A program made the position numbers and the translations under genes. From Pseudomonas entomophila (lineage in GTDB: Bacteria > Pseudomonadota > Gammaproteobacteria > Pseudomonadales > Pseudomonadaceae), in the NCBI RefSeq assembly GCF_018417595.1, contig NZ_CP070982.1, positions 4,949,001 to 5,013,000 of the forward strand: a DNA stretch of 64,000 bases, written 5' to 3'. Positions 9,356-18,761 of this stretch are shown here, piece by piece (within the stretch, counting starts at the first letter, position 1; each line of letters begins with the position of its first letter). The notes beneath the pieces were generated by a model, which worked only from the letters and a program-made list of their open reading frames with translations, was not told the origin of the DNA and did no database searches.

Positions 9356-10330
9356 ATGAAAAAGACCGTCCTGGCCTTCAGCCGCATCACCCAGGCCATG
9401 GCCGAACGCCTGCAGCAAGACTTCAACGTGATCGTGCCGAACCCCAAGCTCGGCGACATCACCGCCCAGTTCAACGAAGCCCTGCCCGAAGCCCACGGCC
9501 TGATCGGCGTGGGCCGCAAGCTCGGCCGCGCGCAGCTCGAAGGCGCGGGCAAGCTGGAGGTGGTGTCCAGCGTCTCGGTGGGCTACGACAACTACGACCT
9601 GGACTACTTCAACGAACGCGGCATCGCCCTGACCAACACCCCCGACGTGCTCACCGAAAGCACCGCCGACCTGGGCTTCGCCCTGATCATGGGCTGCGCC
9701 CGGCGCACCGCCGAGCTGGACGCCTGGACCAAGGCCGGCCAGTGGCAGGCCACCGTGGGCCCGGCGCACTTCGGCAGCGACGTGCACGGCAAGACCCTGG
9801 GCATCGTCGGCCTGGGCAACATCGGCGCGGCCATCGCCCGCCGTGGCCGTTTCGGTTTCAACATGCAGGTGCTGTACACCGGCAACAGCCGCAAGGCCGC
9901 GCTGGAGCAGGAACTGGGCGCGCAGTTCCGCAGCCTGGACGAGCTGCTGGGCGAAGCTGATTTCGTCTGCCTGGTGGTGCCGCTGTCCGACGCCACCCGC
10001 AAGCTGATCGGCGCCCGTGAACTGAAGCTGATGAAGCCCAGTGCGTTCCTGGTCAACGTCGCCCGTGGGCCGGTTGTGGACGAGGCGGCGCTGGTCGAGG
10101 CGCTACAGAACGGCACGATTCGCGGTGCCGGGCTGGATGTGTACGAGAAGGAACCGCTGAGCGATTCGCCGCTGTTCAAGCTGCCCAACGCGCTAACCCT
10201 GCCGCACATCGGCTCGGCCACCGCCGAGACCCGCGAGGCCATGGCCAACCGGGCGCTGGATAACCTGCGCGCGGCGCTGCTGGGTGAGCGGCCACGGGAC
10301 CTGGTGAACCCACAGGTGTGGAAGCACTGA
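9356..10330 (+). CDS. NAD(P)-dependent D-2-hydroxyacid dehydrogenase (GhrB / 2-ketogluconate reductase-like)
   Basis: 324 residues, cytoplasmic. Reduces 2-keto acids such as glyoxylate, hydroxypyruvate or 2-ketogluconate to D-2-hydroxy acids. Seen: the Rossmann motif GLGNIG at 152-157, catalytic Arg237 (in NVARGPV), the acidic residue in DVYEKEP (264/266) and catalytic His284 (LPHIGSAT), so all active-site positions are present. ATG at 9356 follows AGAAGCAG. It sits alone between REP pairs, so the exact substrate cannot be deduced from neighbours. Confidence 0.9.
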   Translation: MKKTVLAFSRITQAMAERLQQDFNVIVPNPKLGDITAQFNEALPEAHGLIGVGRKLGRAQLEGAGKLEVVSSVSVGYDNYDLDYFNERGIALTNTPDVLTESTADLGFALIMGCARRTAELDAWTKAGQWQATVGPAHFGSDVHGKTLGIVGLGNIGAAIARRGRFGFNMQVLYTGNSRKAALEQELGAQFRSLDELLGEADFVCLVVPLSDATRKLIGARELKLMKPSAFLVNVARGPVVDEAALVEALQNGTIRGAGLDVYEKEPLSDSPLFKLPNALTLPHIGSATAETREAMANRALDNLRAALLGERPRDLVNPQVWKH

Positions 10331-10342
10331 AGCGCGTTACCT

Positions 10343-10431
10343 TGTAGGAGCCAGCCTTGCTGGCGAACCAGGGCTGACGCAGACCTCGGATCTGTGCGCG
10401 GCACTGTTCGCCAGCAAAGCTGGCGCCTACA
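10343..10431. repeat. REP inverted pair
   Basis: TGTAGGAGCCAGCCTTGCTG at 10343 faces CCAGCAAAGCTGGCGCCTAC ending at 10430, with about 45 bp between. Probably a bidirectional hairpin between the dehydrogenase and the convergent DMT permease. Confidence 0.8.
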
Positions 10432-10536
10432 GGGGTATTGCGGTTGACCGGGAGATAGCGATCAGCAGGGATGCCGCCGGTGCTTGGTCTCCTGGTAGAT
10501 CCGCCCGATGCACTCGTCCAGGGTGCCATCCGTCAT

Positions 10537-11436
10537 TCAACGTGCCAACGCCACGGCCTCAGTCCTGACCTTGGGCTTGCGAAACACCAGCACATTCCCC
10601 GCCATCACCGCCACCAACCCCAGCAACGCCGGCGCCGTCCACTGGTACCCCTCGGCCACCGCCGATACGTTCAGCGCCACCAACGGGAACAGCACCGTGC
10701 AGTACGCTGCCCGCTCCGGCCCCATGCGCCCGACCAGGGTCAGGTAGGCGGTAAAGGCGATCACCGAGCCCGGGATCACCAGGTACAACAGCGAGCCGAT
10801 GTAGCGGGCATTCCATTCCATGCCGAACGGAATGCCGTTGACCAGGCAATACACCGCCAGCATCGAGGCGCCGTACACCATGCCCCAGGCATTGGTGGTC
10901 ATGGGCTTGAGCCCGGCCTTCTGCTGCACCGTGGACAGCATGTTGCCCGCCGAGAAGCACAACGTGCCGAGCAACCCCAGCCCCAGGCCGTACAGGGTCT
11001 CGCGGCTGGCGGCGTGGTGCGACAGCTCCGGCCAGAACAGCAAGCCCAACCCCAGCAAGCCCAAAGCCCCGCCGGCCAGCACGTTGGCGGCGATGCGCTG
11101 GCCGAAGAAGATCCGCGCGTTGATCGCGTTCCACAAGGTGGCGGTGGAGAACACCACGGCGATCAGACCGGTGGCGACCCACTGGCTGGCGGTGAGGAAG
11201 CACATGAAGTTGACGCAGAACAGGCACAACCCCTGGGCCAGGCACACCAGGTGGCCGCGGCGGTTCATCGGTTGCAGGCGGCGGGTGAGCAGCAGGAAGG
11301 CGAACAGGATCAGCCCGGCCAGGGCGAAGCGGTAGACGATCGACACCGGGATGGCGACCTCGCCCAGCTGCAGTTTCAGGGCGATCCAGGTGGTGCCCCA
11401 GATCAGGACGGTGAGCAGGTAGAGCGACAGGTTCAT
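10537..11436 (-). CDS. EamA/DMT-superfamily permease
   Basis: 299-residue inner-membrane protein with ten predicted helices in two EamA repeats (first helix SLYLLTVLIWGTTWIALKLQ; second repeat near ALGLLGLGLLFWPELSHHAA and TNAWGMVYGASMLAVYCLV). Members move amino acids, nucleobases or other small metabolites; the substrate here is unknown. ATG at 11436 is preceded by GAGGAC. It is divergent from the AraC gene at 11678 with a REP pair between; control by that regulator is plausible but not shown. Confidence 0.88.
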   Translation of the reverse strand: MNLSLYLLTVLIWGTTWIALKLQLGEVAIPVSIVYRFALAGLILFAFLLLTRRLQPMNRRGHLVCLAQGLCLFCVNFMCFLTASQWVATGLIAVVFSTATLWNAINARIFFGQRIAANVLAGGALGLLGLGLLFWPELSHHAASRETLYGLGLGLLGTLCFSAGNMLSTVQQKAGLKPMTTNAWGMVYGASMLAVYCLVNGIPFGMEWNARYIGSLLYLVIPGSVIAFTAYLTLVGRMGPERAAYCTVLFPLVALNVSAVAEGYQWTAPALLGLVAVMAGNVLVFRKPKVRTEAVALAR

Positions 11437-11484
11437 GCTGAGGTCCTCGGACAGGTTTGACCTGGGGCCGCGGTGCGGCCCATC

Positions 11485-11536
11485 GCAGGCTTCGCCAGCT
11501 CCCACCGCTAACCTTGTGGGAGCTGGCGAAGCCTGC
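11485..11536. repeat. REP-like inverted pair
   Basis: GCAGGCTTCGCCAGCTCCCA and its exact reverse complement separated by about 10 bp, in the gap between the divergent DMT and AraC genes. This is a different REP sequence type (CTGGCGAAGCC) from most others in the window. Confidence 0.8.
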
Positions 11537-11677
11537 AATCGAGGGCGCCAGCCCTCGCAAGGCAATCAGTCTGCGCGGCTGCAATCATCACCCGCTTGCA
11601 CAAACTTGCGCTTTTCCACCCCAGGTAGCTGCCAGCCCGTCTCGCGCGCAGTACGATGGGCGCCAGAGGAGTCGCCC

Positions 11678-12553
11678 ATGCCCCCACTCGATCACCTGCA
11701 GGTCTTCAACGCCCTCAACGCCTCGCCCCACGCCAAGCTGGAGCTGAGCGCGCACCTGGGCGACGGGCTGGCGGCGGCGTTGTGGAGCAACCGCCACGAC
11801 GCCCGCGACTACCAGGCCCCCAGCCACCACACCCTGTCGTGCTACATCGCCGAAGGCACAGGCACCTTCCGCCGCCAGCGCCCGGCCGACAAAGGCGCGC
11901 CGGACAAACTGTGCGTCATGCCCGCCGGCCATGAGTCGAACTGGGTGATCAACGGCTCGATCCGCCTGGCCCACCTGTACATCAGCGAGGAACAGTTCGC
12001 CCTCGGCTGCACCCGCCTGCTCGACCGCGAACCCCGCGAGATGCAACTGCGCGAAGAAACCTTCCTCGACGACCCGCAGCAGGCCCGGCGCTTCCACCAG
12101 CTGATTCACCTGGACTGGGCCGAGCCCGGCGAACGCCTGCTGGCCAGCAGCCTGGCCCACGCCATCATCGACCACGCCGTGCTGCACCAGGCCGGGTTGC
12201 GCGAGGGGTTGAAGCTCAAGGGCGGGCTGGCGCCGCATCTGCGCCGGCAGTTGGTGGAGTACATCGAGACCCACCTCGACCAGCCGCTGACCCTTGGCGA
12301 GCTGGCGTTGCGCTGCAACCTCTCCGAATACCACTTTGCCCGGATGTTCCGCGCCAGTTTCGGCCTGCCGCCGCATCAGTACCTGTTGGCCAGGCGTTTG
12401 CACCGGGCCTGCGAATTGCTGCGCCTGGGCGACCTGCCGCTGGGGCAGGTGGCGTTGTTGTGCGGGTTCGCCAGCGCCAGCCATTTCAGCAACCGGTTCA
12501 GGCAGGCGCTGGGGGCGACGCCAGGGGACTATCGGGCTGCGTTCGCCAGTTGA
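11678..12553 (+). CDS. AraC/XylS-family transcriptional regulator
   Basis: 291 residues: an N-terminal cupin-like sensing domain (about 1-170) and a C-terminal double-HTH domain (about 187-288). The HTH shows LGELALRCNLSEYHFARMFR and the signature region GQVALLCGFASASHFSNRFR. ATG at 11678 with AGAGGAG just upstream. Likely regulates the divergent DMT permease or distant genes; the ligand is unknown. Confidence 0.88.
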   Translation: MPPLDHLQVFNALNASPHAKLELSAHLGDGLAAALWSNRHDARDYQAPSHHTLSCYIAEGTGTFRRQRPADKGAPDKLCVMPAGHESNWVINGSIRLAHLYISEEQFALGCTRLLDREPREMQLREETFLDDPQQARRFHQLIHLDWAEPGERLLASSLAHAIIDHAVLHQAGLREGLKLKGGLAPHLRRQLVEYIETHLDQPLTLGELALRCNLSEYHFARMFRASFGLPPHQYLLARRLHRACELLRLGDLPLGQVALLCGFASASHFSNRFRQALGATPGDYRAAFAS

Positions 12554-12554
12554 T

Positions 12555-12669
12555 CCTGGGGCCGCGTCGCGGCCCTTTCGCGACACAAGGCCGCTCCCAC
12601 AGGAGATCGCCGTCTTTTGTGGGAGCGGCCTTGTGTCGCGAAAGGACCGCAACGCGGTCCCCGCGATCT
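12555..12669. repeat. REP/BIME inverted pair
   Basis: CCCTTTCGCGACACAAGGCC... faces its reverse complement ...GGCCTTGTGTCGCGAAAGG, about 25 bp apart, with GGGGCCGCGTCGCGGCCC-type outer stems. It lies between the converging AraC and TonB-receptor genes and probably forms a strong cruciform or terminator-like RNA hairpin on both strands. Confidence 0.85.
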
Positions 12670-15061
12670 AGAACTCGAAGGTACTCGACAGGCTCACCTG
12701 CCGCGCATCGCCGATCGCCACGAAATACCGGTTCACCGCCGAGCTGTAGTACACCTTGTCGAACAGGTTCTTCACGTTCAGTTGCAAGCGCACCTTGTGC
12801 TCGTCGAGTTGGGTCTCGTAGCTGGCGAAAGCGTCGGCGACGGTGTAGGCCGGCAGGTCGAAGTCGTTGGTCGCGTTCCCTGCACGCTCCCCCACGTAGC
12901 GGGCACCGGCCCCCAGGCGCAGGCGATCGCCACCGAACAGGCTGCCGTAGTCGTACACCGCCGACAGCGAGCCGCTGTGGCGGGCAACGTTCTGCAAGCG
13001 GTTGCCCTGGAGGTCCGGGTCCTTGGTCACCTCGGCATCGGTGAACGCATAGGCGCCGATCAGGCTCCAGCGCTCGCTGAGCTGGCCGGCCAGGTCCAGC
13101 TCGACGCCACGGGAGCTCACCTCACCCGCATTGCTGTACAACGTTTCGCCGGTGTTGGTATCGAAGTTGGACACCAGTACATTGCGCTTGGTGATATCGA
13201 ACAGCGCCAGGGTGCCGGAGAGCCGCCCGGGCATGTCGAGCTTGGCCCCCAGCTCCCAGGACTTGCCCTCTTCCGGGGCGACTGACGCGTCCAGCACCAG
13301 CCCGCCGGTCAATGGCGCAATGCTGGAGTTGGGCTTGAACGACTCGCTGTAGCTGCCATAGAACGACAGCTGCTCGTCCACCTTGTACACCACGCCCGCG
13401 TGGGGCACCCAGGCGCGGTCGCGGGTGTCGGTGTTGGCACTGAACGGGCGGCCACGGCCGGCGTACTGGTCGTACTGCTGCAGGCGCGCGCCCGCCACCA
13501 GGATCCAGTGCTCGTCCAGGTGCAGGGCATCCTGGAAGAACAGCGCGTCGGTGCGCAGCTTGTCGGTCTGGTCGCTGTCGCTGGCGCGCACGGTGCTGCC
13601 TTCGACTTCGCGGCCGTACACCGGGGCGAGATAGCTGAAGGTCGAGCGGCTGGCCTGGCGGATCAAATCGGCGCGGTAGACCTTGCGGTCCTCATGGTCG
13701 ACACCCACCAGCACGTCATGCTGCATCCCCGCCAGTTGCACGCTGCCGTTGAGGCTGAAGGTGGCGAACTGGTCGCGGCTCATGGCGCCATGGGTGCCGT
13801 CGATGCTGCGGGTGAGCGTGCCACGCGCGTCGTTGACGCCGGTCACACGCACCTGGCTGGCGTCATAGGTTTCACGGTTGAAGCTGTAGCCGACATGCAG
13901 TTTCCAGTCGTCGGCGAGCTGGTGATCGAGCTCCAGGCGGTACAGGTCGGAGCGCCCTTCCATGTCGTTGAACGGCTCGTCCAGGCGCCGCGTGGCGGGG
14001 ATGTCCAGCGGGTGGTTGGTGCGGTTGCTGATGGCCGTGCCACGGTCGAACGGCGAGAGGAATTCGCGGTGCTCGTAGGCCAGCACCACCTGCGTGTCCT
14101 CGCCGTACCAGGCCAGCGACGGCGCCACCAGCGACTCGCGGTGCACGCCGTAGTTGCGCCAGTAGTCCTCGTCTTCATGGTCGACGATCAGCCGGTAGGC
14201 GAACGGGCTGTCGCCCAGCGCGCCGGTGCTGTCGAGGCCGCCACCGCTGCCGTTCTTGCCGCTGCCGTAGGTCGAACCGCGCAGCGTGACGGCGTTGTAC
14301 TGCTGCAATTGCGGGCGCTTGCTGACCACGTTGATCACCCCGCCTGGGTCCTGGATGCCATACAGCAGCGACGCCGGGCCCTTGAGCACTTCCACCCGCT
14401 CGGTGCTGGCATTGAGCGCGCGGCCCTGCACCACTGGCATGCCGTCGCGCATGATCGAGCCGTCGCGGTTGTCGCCGAAGCCGCGCTTCATCACGGTGTC
14501 GGCGGTGCCACCGAAGTTGTTGCCCTGGGTGATGCCGCTGACGTTGTACAGCGCGTCATCGAGGTTGCGGGGCGCCTGGTCGCGGATCACCTGGGCGGGG
14601 ACCACGTTGATCGCCTGGGGGATGTCCAGGGTCGAACCCTGGCCACGCATGATCGAGGCGCTGGCCGGCGGCTGGTAGCTGTAGTCGTCCATCTGCGAGT
14701 TGATGGTGGTGGCCTGCAGGTTCAGCGCGCCGGACGTGTCGACAGGTTCCAGGGTCAGGGTGCGGGCGTCGAGGCGGCGCCAGGCCAGGCCAGCATTGCC
14801 CAGCAATTGCTGCAGGGCCTGCTCGGCGCTGAACGTGCCATTGAGCGCGGGCGCCTGTTGCTGCGGCAGTTCCAGGGTGTAGACCACGCTTTGCCCGGTG
14901 ACCCGGCTGAAGGCATTGAGCGCCTGGGCCAGCGGCTGGCTCGGCTGGGCGAAGGCATAGGCCTGGCGCTGCTGCTCGGCCAGGGCCTGGGGTGCCAGGG
15001 CCAGGGCGGGCAAGGTGCAAAGGCCGAACCAGAGAGGAACGCAACGCGGGGTGAACTTCAT
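12668..15061 (-). CDS. TonB-dependent siderophore receptor with N-terminal signalling (STN) domain
   Basis: 797-residue outer-membrane transducer. A signal peptide ends near residue 28 (ALA/EQQ). The STN domain spans about 33-105 (SQPLAQALNAFSRVTGQSVV), the plug about 125-240 (TLDIPQAINVVPAQVIRDQA; MKRGFGDNR), then a 22-strand barrel ending in the terminal Phe of SLSSTFEF. It imports a ferric siderophore and, through STN, signals to the FecR/FecI pair upstream on the same strand (15328-16868). A 266-bp gap with a REP pair separates it from fecR, so it may have its own FecI-dependent promoter. The specific siderophore cannot be read from sequence. Confidence 0.92.
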   Translation of the reverse strand: MKFTPRCVPLWFGLCTLPALALAPQALAEQQRQAYAFAQPSQPLAQALNAFSRVTGQSVVYTLELPQQQAPALNGTFSAEQALQQLLGNAGLAWRRLDARTLTLEPVDTSGALNLQATTINSQMDDYSYQPPASASIMRGQGSTLDIPQAINVVPAQVIRDQAPRNLDDALYNVSGITQGNNFGGTADTVMKRGFGDNRDGSIMRDGMPVVQGRALNASTERVEVLKGPASLLYGIQDPGGVINVVSKRPQLQQYNAVTLRGSTYGSGKNGSGGGLDSTGALGDSPFAYRLIVDHEDEDYWRNYGVHRESLVAPSLAWYGEDTQVVLAYEHREFLSPFDRGTAISNRTNHPLDIPATRRLDEPFNDMEGRSDLYRLELDHQLADDWKLHVGYSFNRETYDASQVRVTGVNDARGTLTRSIDGTHGAMSRDQFATFSLNGSVQLAGMQHDVLVGVDHEDRKVYRADLIRQASRSTFSYLAPVYGREVEGSTVRASDSDQTDKLRTDALFFQDALHLDEHWILVAGARLQQYDQYAGRGRPFSANTDTRDRAWVPHAGVVYKVDEQLSFYGSYSESFKPNSSIAPLTGGLVLDASVAPEEGKSWELGAKLDMPGRLSGTLALFDITKRNVLVSNFDTNTGETLYSNAGEVSSRGVELDLAGQLSERWSLIGAYAFTDAEVTKDPDLQGNRLQNVARHSGSLSAVYDYGSLFGGDRLRLGAGARYVGERAGNATNDFDLPAYTVADAFASYETQLDEHKVRLQLNVKNLFDKVYYSSAVNRYFVAIGDARQVSLSSTFEF

Positions 15062-15170
15062 GGACGCTGACCTGTGAGAGGGGTAAACATTTGCGAATGA
15101 ATCGCACTTCCACTCACTACACGGATGCCGTGGGGGGATACCTCATCACTTTCTCGATTTTTTCTTCACC

Positions 15171-15291
15171 GGCCTCTTCGCCGGCAAGCCGGCTCCTACA
15201 GGTACGGCGCTGCCTTCTGGATTTTTGGATACCGCTCCAACCTTTGGGGGCAGTCCACATTCGTAGGAGCCGGCTTGCCGGCGAAGAGGCC
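15171..15291. repeat. REP inverted pair with 28-bp perfect arms
   Basis: Bases 15171-15198 (starting GGCCTCTTCGCCGGCAAGCC) are the exact reverse complement of 15264-15291; 65 bp lie between. Located between fecR and the receptor gene of the same transcription direction, where it could separate their expression or stabilise mRNA ends. Confidence 0.9.
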
Positions 15292-15327
15292 AGAACGATC
15301 AACACAAGGCTGTCGCTCCGACAACGT

Positions 15328-16299
15328 TCAACGCAGCACCGTAACCCGCCCCAGCACCGTCCGCCGCTCGAAGCCCAGCACCTTGCCCAGCGAATCCAAC
15401 GCCGCCAGCGGCTGCGCCACCGGGAAACTGCCACTGACCTTGCGCTGCGCCAACTCGCCATCGAGCAACAGGATCCGCCCCGGGTAGTAACGCCCCAGGT
15501 CCTCGACCACCTGCCCCAGCGGCACCTGGTAGTAATTCAGCCAGCCCTGGCGCCACGCCAGCCGCCCCTCGCTGTCCACCGCCTCGATACCACCCGCCAC
15601 GCCCTCGGCGTAGGCCAGTTGCTGGTTGGCAGTCAGCTCCCGGGCCTGCTGCCCTTCGCCCGCCGTCACCGCCACCCGCCCACTGCGCACGGTCACCTGG
15701 GCCCCGGCGCCCTGCTCGCGGACTTCGAACTGCGTCCCCAGCACACGCACCTCGCCACCAGCGGCCTCGACCAGGAACGGCTGCCCGGTATGGGTCACCT
15801 CGAAGAACGCCGCGCCCCGCAATAGCAGCACCCGCCGCTCGCCATGGTCGAAGTCCACGGCCACCGCGCTGCCAGCATCCAGGGTCAGCTCCGAGCGATC
15901 CGCCAGGGTCACCTGGCGCGGCTGCTCGCCGCTGCTGTAGTCAGCGCGCAGGTCCTGCAGCCAGGCCTGTGGATGCCACCCCGCCACGCTGCCCACCCCA
16001 AGCACCAGGCAGGCAGCCACGGCGAAACGGCGCCAATGGGCAGTACGCTGCGGCCTCTGCATCGCCTCCAGGTACTGGCGCAGGCTGCCCTGCTCTTCGG
16101 CGGCCAGGCGTGCCGCCGGGGCTTCGCTCAGGCGCCACAGGGCCTCGGCCTCGGCGTAGGCACGGCGATGGGCGGGGGCCTCCATGAGCCAGCGCTTGAA
16201 CGCCGCGCTGTGCGCCTGCTCGGCCTGCTGATTGATCCGCCCCAGCCAACGCAGGGCCGCCTGGGACTGCTCGGTGGTGATCGGCTGTTCAACATTCAT
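15328..16299 (-). CDS. fecR: FecR-family anti-sigma / sigma regulator
   Basis: 323-residue inner-membrane regulator: N-terminal DUF4880 helical domain (about residues 12-53; ALRWLGRINQQAEQAHSAAF), one TM helix (about 82-97; FAVAACLVLGVGSVAGW), periplasmic FecR domain (about 110-210) and a C-terminal STN-like part (GRYYPGRILLLDGELAQRKV) that contacts the receptor's signalling domain. Start at 16299 makes an ATGA overlap with the sigma-factor stop. It relays the loaded state of the receptor at 12668-15061 to the FecI factor just upstream. Confidence 0.9.
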   Translation of the reverse strand: MNVEQPITTEQSQAALRWLGRINQQAEQAHSAAFKRWLMEAPAHRRAYAEAEALWRLSEAPAARLAAEEQGSLRQYLEAMQRPQRTAHWRRFAVAACLVLGVGSVAGWHPQAWLQDLRADYSSGEQPRQVTLADRSELTLDAGSAVAVDFDHGERRVLLLRGAAFFEVTHTGQPFLVEAAGGEVRVLGTQFEVREQGAGAQVTVRSGRVAVTAGEGQQARELTANQQLAYAEGVAGGIEAVDSEGRLAWRQGWLNYYQVPLGQVVEDLGRYYPGRILLLDGELAQRKVSGSFPVAQPLAALDSLGKVLGFERRTVLGRVTVLR

Positions 16300-16868
16300 C
16301 GACGGGCGCTCCCTGGCCGGCGCGATGGGGGTGCGGCTTCGGCGACACTTGCCTTGCACGCTTCGAGGGCGCGCATCATATGCTTTTCCACGGCGCTCTG
16401 GGACAGCTGCATGGCCTTGGCGATCTCGCCGTAGGTGCAGCCGTGGATGCGGTTGAGCAGGAAGATCTGGCGGGTACGCTCGGGCAAGGCGTGCAGGGCC
16501 GACTCGATGCGCTGCAGGTCGTGGACAGCTTCCAGCGCCTGCTCGGGCGCCTGGGTGTCCGGCTTGTCGTCGTTGATATGCAGGCCTTCGGCGGCGCGAT
16601 CACGCGAGCCTTCGCTGCGCAGGTAGTCGATGGCCAGGTTGCCGGCGCTGCGCAGCAGGTAGGTGTCGAGGGCCTCGACCTTGACCTCGGGGCGGCGCCA
16701 GAAGCGCAGGAACAGGTCCTGGACCAGGTCCGAGGCCGTGGCGCAGCAACCGATGCGCCGGCTCACCAGCGCCTCCATGCGCGCCCGCTGGGCCAGGAAC
16801 ACTTGGACGAAGCGCGCCCGGCCAGTGCCATCGGCCTCGGCGTCGATCACCTCCCCCGGCTCGCTCAA
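16296..16868 (-). CDS. fecI: ECF sigma factor of the FecI type
   Basis: 190 residues with sigma region 2 (about 40-100; ATASDLVQDLFLRFWRRPEV) and region 4 (about 125-175; LPERTRQIFLLNRIHGCTYG, then EIAKAMQLSQSAVEKHMMRA). Directs RNA polymerase to the cognate siderophore-receptor promoter. It starts 4 bp after the DUF3325 stop, so it is probably co-transcribed with the DUF3649-PepSY-DUF3325 genes. An N-terminal extension of about 30 residues before region 2 is longer than in many FecI proteins. Confidence 0.9.
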   Translation of the reverse strand: MSEPGEVIDAEADGTGRARFVQVFLAQRARMEALVSRRIGCCATASDLVQDLFLRFWRRPEVKVEALDTYLLRSAGNLAIDYLRSEGSRDRAAEGLHINDDKPDTQAPEQALEAVHDLQRIESALHALPERTRQIFLLNRIHGCTYGEIAKAMQLSQSAVEKHMMRALEACKASVAEAAPPSRRPGSARR

Positions 16869-16872
16869 GCTG

Positions 16873-17199
16873 TCACACCGCCAGCAAGGCCAGCACCGGG
16901 CCGAGCAGCAGGCTCGCCGCCGCCAGCCCCAGCAACAGGCGAGGTTGATACGGCAGGCCGAACACCCAGACGGTGACCCCGGCCATCAGCACGGCGAGCC
17001 ACTCCACCAGCCCCAGCGCCCAGCCACGCCCGTGCACGGCCAGCACCAGCGACAACAGCAGCAAGGCCCAGCCACCGAAGCGCAAGGCGCGCAGTTGAAC
17101 AGCCGTGGGCTTGCGCCCGAGCAGCTCGTTGAAATGCTTTTCCATGGCCAGGCACAGCCCGGCAAAACCGGCGAAACCGATCAGCGCGACACTCAGCAT
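16873..17199 (-). CDS. DUF3325 small inner-membrane protein
   Basis: 108 residues with four likely helices (SVALIGFAGFAGLCLAMEKH; WALLLLSLVLAVHGRGWALG; LAVLMAGVTVWVFGL; LLLGLAAASLLLGPVLALLA). It overlaps the stop of the PepSY gene by 7 bp. DUF3325 proteins recur next to PepSY and DUF3649 proteins in siderophore loci of Pseudomonas; I infer an accessory role in the same iron-handling complex. Biochemical function is not established. Confidence 0.8.
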   Translation of the reverse strand: MLSVALIGFAGFAGLCLAMEKHFNELLGRKPTAVQLRALRFGGWALLLLSLVLAVHGRGWALGLVEWLAVLMAGVTVWVFGLPYQPRLLLGLAAASLLLGPVLALLAV

Positions 17200-18761
17200 C
17201 CGCTCGCCTCCACCGCTTTCGCGGCACGCGGCGCACGCTTGGTCACCGGCATGGGCGCGCGCAACATCTTGCCGGCGGCCCAGGCCAGGAACAGCCCGGT
17301 GCCCAGCGCAGTCAGGTCGAAACCAGCCATGGCCCAGTCGCCCACGGCGATGGCATGGTTCAGCCCCTGGCCCGTGGTCAGCGCGTTGAGCAAGGGCAAC
17401 AGGGCGAATGCCAGCGCACCCAGCGCCAGCTGTTCACCCCAGGCACGGCGCCCGGGGCGCAGCATCGCGTGCAGCAACGACAGACCCCAGGCCAGGAAGA
17501 ACCCGTTGATCTCCCAGTCGGCGCGCCCTTCCAGCGTCGCCGGTACCAGACGGTTGACCCAGAAGAACGCCGCCACGCCCAGCAGCAGGCCGCTCATGCT
17601 GGCGATATTGAGTACTTCGACCAGGCGCAGCTCGCCCGGCATGCGCGCACTCTTGGCGTGCTTGAGCTGGCGCTTGCCCAGCCACATCACCAGGCCCGTG
17701 CCGATCACCGCGGTGCCGGCCACGCCAAAGACGAAGTACAGCCAGCGCAGCCAGGGCCCGGCGAAGTTGCCCATGTGCAGGCCGACGAAGGTGAACGAGG
17801 TCAACATCGCCGCGCTTTCCGGCGCGCCCTGGGTGAGCAGCGCGCCGCTGACGCCGTCGAAGGTCCAGTTGGCGCTGCGCCGGTAGGCCACGCTGTCGGA
17901 CGAAGCCCGGTTGAAGGTGACGCGGGCGTTCCGGTCGCCGGGGTTCTGCACCTGGATAAAGCCCAGGCGCGCGCCCGGCGCCTGGGCCTGCAGCTTGCCG
18001 TACAGTTCGCCCAACGGCACCAGCGGCGCGGCCTGGGCCGCCGCCTTGGGCACCTCGTCGCGGCCGAACACATCGTTGAAGTAGCGGTTGCTGTCGCCGT
18101 AGCTGGCCATGATGCTGGCCGGCATCACCATGTACATGAAGATCACCAGGCTGCTGTAGCTGATCATCAGGTGGAACGGCAGCACCAGCACGCCGATGGC
18201 GTTGTGCCCGTCGAGCCAGGAGCGCTGGCCCTTGCCCGGGCGGAAGGTGAAGAACTCCTTGAAGAGCTTCTTGTGGGTGATGATCCCGGTGACCAACCCG
18301 AGCAGCATGATGAACGCGCAGAAGGTTGCCAGCCAACGGCCCCAGGGGTGCGGCATCTGCAGTTGGAAGTGGAAACGGTAGAAGAACTCGCCGCCCCGGC
18401 TGTCGCGGGCCTCGACCTCCTGGCCGCTGCGGGCATCCAGCGTCTTGCTGACGAAGCCCCGTCGCCCACCGGCCTCGGGGTCGCGCCAGCCGACGCTCAG
18501 CGCTGCCTCGCGCTCGCTGGGCAGCCGAATGAACCAGCCGTTGGCATGCCCGGCATTGGCCTCCAGGTAGCGTTGCGCCGCCGCCAGGCTGGCTGCGGGA
18601 TCGAGCGCGTGGCTGCGGATTTCCGGTTGGGTCCAGTGGCTGATCTCATCCTTGAAGTACGACAGCGTGCCGGTCAGGAAGATCGCGAACAGCAACCAGC
18701 CGAAGATCAGGCCGGTCCAGGTGTGCAGCCAGGCCATGGCCTGGCGGAAGCCTTCTTTCAT
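17193..18761 (-). CDS. PepSY-associated TM protein, probable siderophore-iron reductase
   Basis: 522 residues. N-terminal TM (FRQAMAWLHTWTGLIFGWLL, with the membrane His typical of the family), a periplasmic PepSY portion, TM helices at about residues 130-150, 190-205 and 320-520 with conserved His (GRWLATFCAFIMLLGLVTGI; LVLPFHLMISYSSLVIFMYM). Relatives such as FoxB and FpvG reduce siderophore-bound ferric iron at the periplasmic face of the inner membrane; this activity is inferred. ATG at 18761 overlaps the DUF3649 stop (ATGA), which fixes the start. Confidence 0.85.
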   Translation of the reverse strand: MKEGFRQAMAWLHTWTGLIFGWLLFAIFLTGTLSYFKDEISHWTQPEIRSHALDPAASLAAAQRYLEANAGHANGWFIRLPSEREAALSVGWRDPEAGGRRGFVSKTLDARSGQEVEARDSRGGEFFYRFHFQLQMPHPWGRWLATFCAFIMLLGLVTGIITHKKLFKEFFTFRPGKGQRSWLDGHNAIGVLVLPFHLMISYSSLVIFMYMVMPASIMASYGDSNRYFNDVFGRDEVPKAAAQAAPLVPLGELYGKLQAQAPGARLGFIQVQNPGDRNARVTFNRASSDSVAYRRSANWTFDGVSGALLTQGAPESAAMLTSFTFVGLHMGNFAGPWLRWLYFVFGVAGTAVIGTGLVMWLGKRQLKHAKSARMPGELRLVEVLNIASMSGLLLGVAAFFWVNRLVPATLEGRADWEINGFFLAWGLSLLHAMLRPGRRAWGEQLALGALAFALLPLLNALTTGQGLNHAIAVGDWAMAGFDLTALGTGLFLAWAAGKMLRAPMPVTKRAPRAAKAVEASGC